Source: Spirochaetaceae bacterium
GTDB lineage: Bacteria > Spirochaetota > Spirochaetia > Treponematales > Breznakiellaceae
DNA: 5,240 nt
NCBI GenBank assembly: GCA_031279895.1
Contig: JAITHR010000199.1
Location: 1 to 5,240, forward strand
Reading direction: 5' to 3'
Numbering within the stretch: position 1 is the first letter of the stretch; each line of letters begins with the position of its first letter. The translations under genes and the position numbers were made by a program. Below the pieces are notes generated by a model that saw only the letters and a list, made by a program, of their open reading frames with translations, was not told where the DNA came from and ran no database searches. This document shows positions 1 to 4,647 of this stretch, in pieces.

Positions 1-165
1 TATGACATTCGGGCGCATTTCCAAGGCCGCAAAGAGAATGGGGTAATGAACGCCGCGTCCACTGACGAAACCTACAACGCCCTTATCAAAACGCTGCGGG
101 ACGCGGCCAGGGCGCTGGCGAAAAAGATAGAGCCGAAGGTCTACGAGTACGGCTTTTTGCGGTAA
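1..165 (+). CDS. C-terminal end of an unrecognised protein (5' truncated)
   Basis: An open frame runs from the first base of the window (frame 1) to a TAA at 163-165, giving 54 residues. It begins YDIRAHFQGRKENG and ends KIEPKVYEYGFLR. The composition is that of a real soluble protein: mixed charge, an amphipathic helix around TYNALIKTLRDAARALAKKI, and a conserved-looking aromatic end (YEYGFL). The internal ATG at 46-48 is unlikely to be the true start because the frame is open to the window edge and no Shine-Dalgarno precedes that ATG. I do not recognise the family and assign no function. The helix followed by a short hydrophobic C-terminus would fit the last helix of an alpha/beta enzyme, but this is only a guess. 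The gene is followed by a GC-rich repeat region with no clear U-tailed terminator. Confidence 0.6.
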   Translation, partial: YDIRAHFQGRKENGVMNAASTDETYNALIKTLRDAARALAKKIEPKVYEYGFLR

Positions 166-179
166 GCGCCCCGAATCGT

Positions 180-262
180 CGGAGGCTGCCGCGCGCAACA
201 ACGCGCCGCTTGCAAACCGCCGGAGGCTGCGCGAAGCGTAGCCGCGCCTGGGCTGTGCAAGC
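180..262. repeat. GC-rich REP-like palindromic region
   Basis: The 10-mer CGGAGGCTGC occurs at 180-189 and again at 221-230. Three nested or adjacent inverted repeats lie here. A 5-bp stem pairs 191-195 with 202-206. A 7-bp perfect stem pairs GCTTGCA (208-214) with TGCAAGC (256-262). Inside it is an 8-bp hairpin (225-232 with 236-243, one G-T pair) closed by a GAA triloop. It begins 15 bases after the stop of the upstream gene and has no U-tract, so it looks more like an extragenic palindromic repeat or mRNA 3'-end stabiliser than a classic terminator. A related sequence, CCGGAGGCCGC, lies at 2230-2240 after the next gene. Confidence 0.45.
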
Positions 263-302
263 CTACTCACCGGACACGGTGTTGCACCATTAAGAAACAA
301 CA

Positions 303-335
303 GGCGGCCATGCTGTGCCACCGCCGCCGGCGGGG
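303..335. repeat. GC-rich inverted repeat ahead of a promoter
   Basis: GGCGG at 303-307 can pair with CCGCC at 321-325. CCGCCGGCGG at 324-333 is a perfect 10-bp palindrome. Neither is followed by a T-run on the plus strand. It separates the upstream repeat region from the AT-rich promoter that starts near 338. A weak termination or insulation role is possible but not shown. Confidence 0.25.
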
Positions 336-367
336 GATTGAAAAAAATATGATTACGGTGCATAGTT

Positions 368-397
368 TTTTTATACCGTCAGTATGACAGGTATAAT
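368..397 (+). promoter_or_regulatory. Probable promoter of the exported SUMF1-like gene
   Basis: A perfect -10 hexamer TATAAT lies at 392-397 in a sharply AT-rich stretch (about 337-420) within GC-rich surroundings. The -35 position (about 368-374) is T-rich and only weakly matches TTGACA, so the promoter may need an activator. A short dyad, ACGGT (355-359) with ACCGT (375-379), spans the -35 region and could be an operator. The predicted transcription start is about 403-405, giving a leader of about 63 bases. Confidence 0.45.
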
Positions 398-416
398 TTC
401 AATTTTATGTATCAAT

Positions 417-454
417 AAGGAGGTTGGGCATCGCGCCCGACGGCCCCGGCGCCG
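417..454 (+). promoter_or_regulatory. Displaced Shine-Dalgarno plus two hairpins in the leader
   Basis: A near-perfect Shine-Dalgarno AAGGAGGT lies at 417-424, but the start codon is at 467, 42 bases downstream, and nothing resembling a ribosome site lies just before that ATG. The intervening bases form two small GC-rich hairpins: GGGC (426-429) with GCCC (435-438), and CGGC (441-444) with GCCG (451-454). If both fold, about 15 unpaired bases separate the Shine-Dalgarno from the ATG. A competing 5-bp stem (433-437 with 448-452) is also possible. The bases are seen; the spacing role is inferred. Confidence 0.4.
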
Positions 455-466
455 TAGTGTAGAAAA

Positions 467-2203
467 ATGAAAAATATGAAAAAATTACTTCCGTTTATCG
501 CGCTCTTATCCTTCCTCGGCATGAACGCCCGCGCCCAGACAAAACCAACCCTGACCCTCCTGCCCTTTACCGGCGTAATCGGCGAGGATACCCAAACCAT
601 GATGGTGCTGCTTGCGAACCATGAAGACATCCGTAACGCCTTTACCGTGTTTCCCGTTACCGGCAATTTCTCCGGTATCCTCAAGGAAATAAGCGGCGCG
701 GGTCTCTCCACGGGACCGGACTGGCTCAAAAACGCCTTCAAAGCGGACACGCTCATCATCGTCCACACGAGACAGGTCAAGAGCGCGAACCTCGCGTTCA
801 TCATGCTGGCGCATACCGACACGCTCCAGCTTCTCGCCGGCCATTACCAGCGGTACAACACCATAAGGGACCTGCGCTCCCTGCTCCCGGACATCGTAAA
901 AAACCTCCTCTCCAGCCTCCGGCCACGGGAAAACCTTTCGAAGCTGACGGTTATGCGGCCTTTTACCTCTCTGGACAAAGAGGAGGCGGATCTTCTTACC
1001 ATGGCGCTGACCGTTGACCTTGCCAACCGCCGGGAATACGCGGTGTTTCCCTGGGATTTGTCCCGCGTGCCGGAGCCCGGTATCCCGTATTCCGGCATTA
1101 TTGACCCGTCGGCAATCAGGGAAATGGGGAGGATGACCCAATCCACCCACATTCTTACCGCTGACCTTCTCAACATGGGAACCACGAACCTGTTCAAAGT
1201 CGGCATTGTCCAGACCGAAGAGGGAAGTTTCGTCAGCGAGGGGGATATGGAGTACCGGAGCCTGCCGGAGGAGCTTGGGCTTGTTACCCAGCTCGGCGCG
1301 AAACTTATGGACGTCAAGAAAGAGGCGGCCATGACGCGCCCCACCCGCCACCCCGCTGCGGGATCTCCGGTTACGCGCCTTGAGCCCGCGGTCAGAATCA
1401 CGCCGGCGCCTCCGGCGCACACCGCGCCGCCCGCCCGGAACCCCGCGCCCCCCGCGGCGGCGCCGAAAGATTTCGTCCGTATCGAATCCGGCTCGTATAC
1501 CATGGGAAGCCCCCTTTCGGAAGTGTCCCGCGATCGGGACGAGACGGAACATAAGGTTACGGTGGATGCGTTTTATCTGGGAAAATACGAGGTAACCCAG
1601 GAGGAATATCAGGCGGTCACAGGGAACAACCCCAGCGATTTCAAGGGCCCGTCCCTGCCGGTGGAACAGGTCAGCTGGTATGACGCGGTGGCGTACTGCA
1701 ATGCCCGGAGTGTGAAGGAGGGTCTCACGCCGGCGTATACCATCGGAGAGCAGGAAATAGTCTGGAACCACGGCGCCGACGGGTACCGGCTCCCCACCGA
1801 GGCGGAATGGGAATACGCCTGTCGCGCCGGAACCGCCACGGCCTACCACACGGGGAACGCCATTGACCCGAATCAGGCCAATTACGACGGGAACTATCCG
1901 TATAACAAAGCGGCCAAAGGCGCGTACCGGAAGAAGACCGCGCCGGTCGGGTCGTTTAACCCGAACCCCTGGGGGCTTTTCGATATGCACGGCAACGTGT
2001 ACGAATGGTGCTGGGACCAGTACAACCCCTACAGCGTAGGGGGTCTTGACGGGTCCATGCTCGCCGACGCGGTTATCCGCGGGGGAAGCTGGTACAGCGA
2101 AGCGCGCTTCCTGCGCTCGGCAAACCGCGTCCGCGCCTCCCATGAAGCCCGCTCCTATTACATCGGATTTCGGGTAGCCCGCTCTCTCGTCCCGACGCCC
2201 TGA
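467..2203 (+). CDS. Exported protein: duplicated LpoB/CsgG-like domain plus FGE-sulfatase (SUMF1) domain, without the catalytic cysteines
   Basis: The 578-residue product starts with a signal peptide (basic start, hydrophobic core, likely cut after ARA at 21-23), so it acts outside the cytoplasm. Residues about 27-151 and 159-283 look like two copies of one module: TLTLLPFTG/KLTVMRPFTS, then AFTVFPVT/EYAVFPWD, then ADTLIIVHTR/THILTADLLN. The pattern resembles LpoB/CsgG-type envelope domains. A Pro/Ala-rich linker (about 291-333) leads to an FGE-sulfatase fold (about 334-573) with MGSP (346-349), RLPTEAEWEYACRAG (441-455), GLFDMHGNVYEW (503-514), RGGSW (538-542) and IGFRV (566-570). Positions aligning with the copper-binding cysteine pair of formylglycine-generating enzymes are Ser544 and Leu549. 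It is therefore unlikely to make formylglycine; a binding or structural role, or different chemistry, is inferred. An in-frame stop at 455 limits the start to 467 or 476. It has its own promoter and no operon partner. Confidence 0.88.
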   Translation: MKNMKKLLPFIALLSFLGMNARAQTKPTLTLLPFTGVIGEDTQTMMVLLANHEDIRNAFTVFPVTGNFSGILKEISGAGLSTGPDWLKNAFKADTLIIVHTRQVKSANLAFIMLAHTDTLQLLAGHYQRYNTIRDLRSLLPDIVKNLLSSLRPRENLSKLTVMRPFTSLDKEEADLLTMALTVDLANRREYAVFPWDLSRVPEPGIPYSGIIDPSAIREMGRMTQSTHILTADLLNMGTTNLFKVGIVQTEEGSFVSEGDMEYRSLPEELGLVTQLGAKLMDVKKEAAMTRPTRHPAAGSPVTRLEPAVRITPAPPAHTAPPARNPAPPAAAPKDFVRIESGSYTMGSPLSEVSRDRDETEHKVTVDAFYLGKYEVTQEEYQAVTGNNPSDFKGPSLPVEQVSWYDAVAYCNARSVKEGLTPAYTIGEQEIVWNHGADGYRLPTEAEWEYACRAGTATAYHTGNAIDPNQANYDGNYPYNKAAKGAYRKKTAPVGSFNPNPWGLFDMHGNVYEWCWDQYNPYSVGGLDGSMLADAVIRGGSWYSEARFLRSANRVRASHEARSYYIGFRVARSLVPTP

Positions 2204-2212
2204 GACTTTGCG

Positions 2213-2241
2213 CGGCGGCTTCCCAAGACCGGAGGCCGCCG
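2213..2241 (+). terminator. Strong hairpin behind the SUMF1-like gene
   Basis: An 11-bp stem with one G-U pair joins 2213-2223 to 2231-2241 around a 7-base loop, starting 10 bases after the stop codon. Only two T residues follow, so it lacks the U-tract of a classic intrinsic terminator. It could still end transcription with Rho or protect the mRNA 3' end. Its right arm contains CCGGAGGCCGC, related to the repeat after the upstream gene. Confidence 0.45.
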
Positions 2242-2291
2242 TTCCGCCTGCGGCATAATGGCGCCGGTACGGGCCTTTGGTTCGGGAAATT

Positions 2292-2347
2292 GTGTCATTA
2301 TGTTACAAAAAACCATACACGGCGGTTCTGTTGTATTAAAATGACAC
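2292..2347. promoter_or_regulatory. Paired inverted repeat, candidate activator sites upstream of hsp20
   Basis: The 17-base arms 2292-2308 and 2331-2347 are inverted copies matching at 14 of 17 positions. Each arm contains a TGT-N9-ACA element (2293-2307 and 2332-2346), with centres 39 bp apart. They lie about 160 and 121 bp upstream of the predicted sigma-54 start at about 2460, within the usual range for enhancer-binding activators. Such activators often bind TGT/ACA-type dyads; the NifA site is TGT-N10-ACA. The sequence is AT-rich in GC-rich surroundings. As RNA it could form a long-loop stem, but without a U-tract. The role is inferred from position and symmetry. Confidence 0.5.
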
Positions 2348-2348
2348 G

Positions 2349-2413
2349 GGCGCTTCGGCCTGCTGACCGGTGCGCCTGCCTGAAACGCTCCTCAAACGCC
2401 GGTTTCGTCGGCG
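2349..2413. repeat. Two small dyads between activator sites and promoter
   Basis: GGCGC (2349-2353) pairs with GCGCC (2372-2376), with an inner CGG/CCG pair after a symmetric internal loop. CGCCG (2397-2401) pairs with CGGCG (2409-2413). They occupy the spacer between the TGT-N9-ACA pair and the -24/-12 promoter. I see no gene in 2204-2542; this region is regulatory or structural. Confidence 0.25.
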
Positions 2414-2432
2414 CGTACCGGACTTTTCACTT

Positions 2433-2449
2433 TTGGCACGGACTCTGCT
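2433..2449 (+). promoter_or_regulatory. Sigma-54 (-24/-12) promoter of hsp20
   Basis: TTGGCACGGACTCTGCT matches the sigma-54 consensus YTGGCACGRNNNTTGCW at every defined position but one (C for the first T of TTGC). The invariant GG (2435-2436) and GC (2447-2448) are exactly 10 bases apart, as required. This predicts a start near 2460 and an hsp20 leader of about 82 bases. No good sigma-70 pair competes: TTGGCA (2433-2438) has no -10 at 16-18 bp, and TAATAT (2449-2454) has only a weak -35. Treponemes are known to carry rpoN. The motif is seen directly; use by sigma-54 is inferred. Confidence 0.7.
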
Positions 2450-2542
2450 AATATAGGAGTATGGCGCGGTGGAGCGGAAGCCTGTAGGGAGCTTGATTTC
2501 ACCGGCGTCGAAACCACCTTTTTATTTTTTAGGAGATGTACC

Positions 2543-3019
2543 ATGAAAACAGTGAGTTTGTATCGTCCTTCTTTTGTTGACCACGCCTTGAGCGACCTTG
2601 ACCGGTATATGGAGTCGTTCTTCGGCGAGTCGCCCTTCCCCCAGCCCAAGCGTATCTTCCACGTCCTTCCTCCGGTGGATATTTACGAAACCAAGGATGC
2701 CTTTACGGTGGAGCTTGAGCTTCCCGGTTACGACGAGACGGACGTCGAGGTGCAGCTTGACGGCAATACCCTGACCATCAAATCCAAGCAAAAAGAGGAA
2801 GCGCAGCGAAACGTTTCCGAAAAGCAGGAGGCGGAAAAAGACGAGCGTATCTACCTGATACGGGAACGCCGGAAAGCCGGGTTCACCCGCTCCTTCATGC
2901 TGCCGGAAAACACCGACCCGGAGGCGGTTGCGGCGAACTTCAAAAACGGCGTGCTCGCGCTGGAAATCAAAAAGCGCGCCCAAAGCCAGAAACGGGTCAT
3001 CCCCATCGAAAACAAATAA
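2543..3019 (+). CDS. Small heat shock protein, Hsp20/alpha-crystallin family
   Basis: A 158-residue ATP-independent cytoplasmic chaperone that binds unfolding proteins and holds them for refolding by other chaperones. The N-terminal arm (1-42) has the aromatic, amphipathic character usual for the family (LSDLDRYMESFFGES). The alpha-crystallin domain spans about 43-147: VDIYET, FTVELELPGYDETDVEV, LTIKSKQ, then the signature NGVLALEIKK (135-144). The C-terminal I-x-I anchor for oligomer assembly is IPI at 153-155. The charged stretch before the GFTRSFMLP strand (about 83-110) is rather long. AGGAG at 2531-2535 sits 7 bases before the ATG, fixing the start. It is a single-gene unit with a sigma-54-type promoter upstream and an intrinsic terminator downstream. 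A U-rich run (2519-2530) directly before the Shine-Dalgarno could affect translation, but I find no convincing thermometer pairing. Confidence 0.95.
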   Translation: MKTVSLYRPSFVDHALSDLDRYMESFFGESPFPQPKRIFHVLPPVDIYETKDAFTVELELPGYDETDVEVQLDGNTLTIKSKQKEEAQRNVSEKQEAEKDERIYLIRERRKAGFTRSFMLPENTDPEAVAANFKNGVLALEIKKRAQSQKRVIPIENK

Positions 3020-3065
3020 GCTCTTTTGCGAGAGGGTCCGCAGCGATGCCGGCCCCTTCCGCACG

Positions 3066-3094
3066 GAGCGCCCCTAGGGGCGCTCTTCTTTTTT
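3066..3094 (+). terminator. Intrinsic terminator of hsp20, overlapping the end of rnc
   Basis: A perfect 20-base palindrome (3066-3085, centre CCCCTAGGGG) is followed on the plus strand by a T-rich tract at 3086-3094 with one C. It lies 46 bases after the hsp20 stop. On the opposite strand the same bases encode the last residues of RNase III (E-E-R-P), and the rnc stop codon (3074-3076) falls at the hairpin tip. On the minus strand no U-tract follows, so it should terminate mainly the plus-strand transcript. Confidence 0.85.
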
Positions 3095-3859
3095 AAAGTA
3101 GACGCTCGAAAGGTGTTCATAGGCTATCTTGGCAGCGGCCTGTTCCGCGCTTTTTTTGTTTCTGCCGGTGCCGGGGCCGAAGGTCTGGTCATGCACCCGC
3201 ACCTCAACCCAGAAAAAGTGGTCATGCTCCGGTCCGGAGCGCTTTACAAGGTTATAGGTCGGGTGGGTCCTGTCGAGCCTGTGGCTGAACTCCTGGAGCA
3301 GTGATTTGTAATCCCGATAATGCCGGTTATGCAACACCGTGGTTATTTCCGGCAGGATGATGCGGCTTACGAAGGCATAGGCCGCCTTATACCCGGAATC
3401 AAGATAAAAAGCGCCGATGAGGGCTTCCATGGCGTCTGCCAGAATGGTCTTTTTGTTTCTGCCGCCGGAGAGGTATTCCCCTTTGCTCAGGAGAAGGAGG
3501 CCGTCGATTTGCAGCTCCCTGGCGATGCCCGAAAGGATGTCTTCGGAAACCACCACGGACTTTATCTTGGCCAGTTCCCCTTCGGTTCTGTCGGCCAGCT
3601 GTTCATACAGCAGCGTGGCGGTTATGGCGCCCAGAATGGAGTCCCCCAGAAACTCAAGCCGTTCGTTGTTGGCTTTGCTGCCTGTTTCATTGGAAACCGA
3701 CCGGTGCATGAAAGCGAGGTTGAGAAGCCCGAGGTTTTTGAACTTAATCGCAAGCGTTTTCTGGAAGCCGGTCAATACTTTTTTTCTCTCTCGGTCAACC
3801 GCCGGAAGGTGATACTGCCGGTATGATAGGGTTGGAGGCGCGTGTACCGTTTTTTTCAT
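3074..3859 (-). CDS. rnc: Ribonuclease III
   Basis: The 261-residue double-strand-specific endoribonuclease cuts rRNA precursors and structured mRNAs as a homodimer in the cytoplasm. The catalytic domain holds the signature NERLEFLGDS (residues 65-74 from this start). Metal-binding acidic residues corresponding to E. coli Glu38, Asp45, Asp114 and Glu117 are present as Glu66, Asp73, Asp142 and Glu145 (ILADAMEALIG). A double-stranded RNA-binding domain follows at about 183-252 (DYKSLLQEF ... KKSAEQAAAKIAYEHL). The start is uncertain: ATGs at 3859, 3877 and 3886 are in frame and none has a Shine-Dalgarno. I prefer 3859 (MKKTVHAPP) because the two upstream ATGs lie in or at the edge of a 9-bp hairpin (3876-3902). 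It is the last gene after rpmF and acpP, on one strand, converging with hsp20. Catalytic residues are intact. Confidence 0.95.
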   Translation of the reverse strand: MKKTVHAPPTLSYRQYHLPAVDRERKKVLTGFQKTLAIKFKNLGLLNLAFMHRSVSNETGSKANNERLEFLGDSILGAITATLLYEQLADRTEGELAKIKSVVVSEDILSGIARELQIDGLLLLSKGEYLSGGRNKKTILADAMEALIGAFYLDSGYKAAYAFVSRIILPEITTVLHNRHYRDYKSLLQEFSHRLDRTHPTYNLVKRSGPEHDHFFWVEVRVHDQTFGPGTGRNKKSAEQAAAKIAYEHLSSVYFKKEERP

Positions 3860-3875
3860 GTAAAACCGTGATACC

Positions 3876-3902
3876 ATGGACCGCATGGAAAGCGCGGTCC
3901 AT
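3876..3902 (-). promoter_or_regulatory. Hairpin between acpP and rnc covering candidate rnc start codons
   Basis: A perfect 9-bp stem pairs 3876-3884 with 3894-3902 around a 9-base loop. It begins 6 bases after the acpP stop. The in-frame ATG at 3886-3884 straddles loop and stem, and the ATG at 3877-3875 lies at the stem base. No U-run follows on the minus strand, so it is not a typical terminator. In E. coli, RNase III cleaves a stem in its own mRNA leader to limit its expression; a similar role is possible but inferred, and the stem is shorter than usual substrates. Confidence 0.45.
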
Positions 3903-3908
3903 CAAAGG

Positions 3909-4142
3909 TTACTGTTGAGACTTGATAAACTCGTAGGCATCCCGAACGGTCTCAAACTCATTGGCCTTTTCGTCGGGGATTTGTATACCCATTTCTTCTT
4001 CAATAGCATAGACCAATTCATAGGTATCCAGACTATCCGCCCCAAGATCCTGCCGGAACGAGGCGTCCAGGGTTATTTTTTCCGCGTCAATCTCCAGTTT
4101 GCTTGAGATGAGCGCTTTCATTTTGTCAAATAATGGGTCCAT
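3909..4142 (-). CDS. acpP: Acyl carrier protein
   Basis: A 77-residue acidic cytoplasmic protein that carries growing fatty acyl chains on a 4'-phosphopantetheine arm during type II fatty acid synthesis. The attachment motif GADSLDTYELVYAIEEEMG is intact, with the modified serine at residue 37 (DSL at 36-38). The recognition helix and the final helix (ETVRDAYEFIKS) follow at usual spacing. The start is ATG at 4142 (MDPLFDKMKAL): GGAGGA ends 9 bases upstream, and 77 residues is the normal family length. The frame is open further upstream to 4214, but that adds an uncharacteristic 24 residues, and the ATG at 4151 abuts the Shine-Dalgarno. It lies between rpmF (132-base gap) and rnc. plsX, fabH, fabD and fabG, which sit between rpmF and acpP in many bacteria, are absent here. 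Confidence 0.95.
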   Translation of the reverse strand: MDPLFDKMKALISSKLEIDAEKITLDASFRQDLGADSLDTYELVYAIEEEMGIQIPDEKANEFETVRDAYEFIKSQQ

Positions 4143-4274
4143 AGTTACCATTCCTCCATAATCTTCCGTAATCTGTCTTTCATGTATACTTCCCACTTTT
4201 TCCACTTCTTTCAAACACCGCGTTGTCTTTCCGTTTTTCCCGTTTTTTTCTCTTCCCGCTTTTCTATTGCCGCA

Positions 4275-4469
4275 TTACCCCTTTGATCCGGATCCCGGAA
4301 GGATAATCTGTCTGCCGCGATAGAACCCGCACTTTGGGCATACCCGATGGCGCACAACCAGATTGCCGCAGGTATTACATTCAACAAGGGTGGGGCTTAC
4401 GATCTTCATATTGATCGACTGCCGGCGCCGCGTCCGCGCCTTTGACGTTTTAGACCTAGGTACAGCCAT
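4275..4469 (-). CDS. rpmF: 50S ribosomal protein L32 (zinc-ribbon form)
   Basis: A 64-residue large-subunit ribosomal protein. It starts with the family hallmark MAVPRSKTSKARTRRRQS, a basic tail that binds 23S rRNA. A four-cysteine zinc ribbon follows: CNTC at 31-34 and CPKC at 44-47, with GFYRGRQI after it, so this is the zinc-dependent C+ form. GAGGAG on the minus strand, 7-9 bases before the ATG at 4469, fixes the start; an in-frame TTG at 4484 would overlap this ribosome site. The glycine/serine-rich end (PGSGSKG) is a little longer than in many L32 proteins. It is the first gene of the rpmF-acpP-rnc cluster, behind a TTGACA promoter. Confidence 0.96.
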   Translation of the reverse strand: MAVPRSKTSKARTRRRQSINMKIVSPTLVECNTCGNLVVRHRVCPKCGFYRGRQIILPGSGSKG

Positions 4470-4518
4470 TAAAACTCTCCTCAAAACAAAAATAGCATGA
4501 AAATCTCAAACTTTTTAT

Positions 4519-4547
4519 AATCTAGCTAAAATAGTATACCCTGTCAA
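4519..4547 (-). promoter_or_regulatory. Promoter of the rpmF-acpP-rnc operon
   Basis: On the minus strand a perfect TTGACA (4547-4542) is followed after 17 bp by TAGATT (4524-4519), which matches TATAAT at 4 of 6 positions. The predicted start is near 4512, giving a leader of about 43 bases to rpmF. An adjacent TATACT (4538-4533) is a better -10 by sequence but has no -35 at the right distance. A small 4-bp hairpin (4548-4559) abuts the -35. No other convincing promoter precedes acpP or rnc, which supports co-transcription. Confidence 0.7.
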
Positions 4548-4610
4548 CCCGCACGCGGGCTTTTCTTACAGGTCGGGTCGGGAAGCTGACGGATTTAAGG
4601 CGGAGGGGTA

Positions 4611-4641
4611 AAAAAAGCCGCCGAAAGGTGCGGCGGCTTTT
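4611..4641 (-). terminator. Intrinsic terminator of the small exported-protein gene
   Basis: An 11-bp stem pairs 4613-4623 with 4631-4641 (GCCGCCG core flanked by A/T pairs) around a 7-base loop. Read on the minus strand it ends in a T-run through 4611, six bases after the TAA of the 4648-5022 gene. This separates that gene from the rpmF operon. Between 4561 and 4610 I see no further signal beyond a short GGTCG repeat at 4571-4580. Confidence 0.9.
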
Positions 4642-4647
4642 GGCGGA

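Noticed and set aside
424..462. Short TTG-started frame (12 codons) overlapping the Shine-Dalgarno at 417-424
   Set aside because: The TTG overlaps the Shine-Dalgarno itself, leaving no spacer, so initiation there is implausible.
844..1503. A second antisense open frame over the same gene
   Set aside because: Low-complexity Ser/Arg/Gly composition, no ribosome site, entirely inside a well-supported gene.
506..2143. A 545-codon open frame on the minus strand, fully antisense to the SUMF1-like gene
   Set aside because: Its product is Arg/Gly/Val-rich with no recognisable motif, while the plus strand gives a clear signal peptide and domain motifs. It is a by-product of GC-rich codon use.
2461..2487. 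Eight-codon upstream reading frame in the hsp20 leader (ATG GCG ... TAG)
   Set aside because: The predicted transcript starts at about 2460, so no ribosome site would be present ahead of this ATG.
2511..2537. RNA thermometer of the fourU or ROSE type at the hsp20 Shine-Dalgarno
   Set aside because: The U-run lies directly beside AGGAG, and only a 3-bp CCU/AGG pairing can form, which is too weak to support a claim.
2522..3064. Minus-strand open frame antisense to hsp20
   Set aside because: Hsp20 is certain on the plus strand; the antisense product has no family features.
3320..3826. Plus-strand open frames antisense to rnc (3320-3826 and 3417-3812)
   Set aside because: The RNase III signature and dsRNA-binding domain on the minus strand account for the region; neither plus frame has a ribosome site.
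4143..4214. 24-residue N-terminal extension of acyl carrier protein starting at 4214
   Set aside because: The GGAGGA ribosome site lies inside this extension, and the start at 4142 gives the standard 77-residue length.
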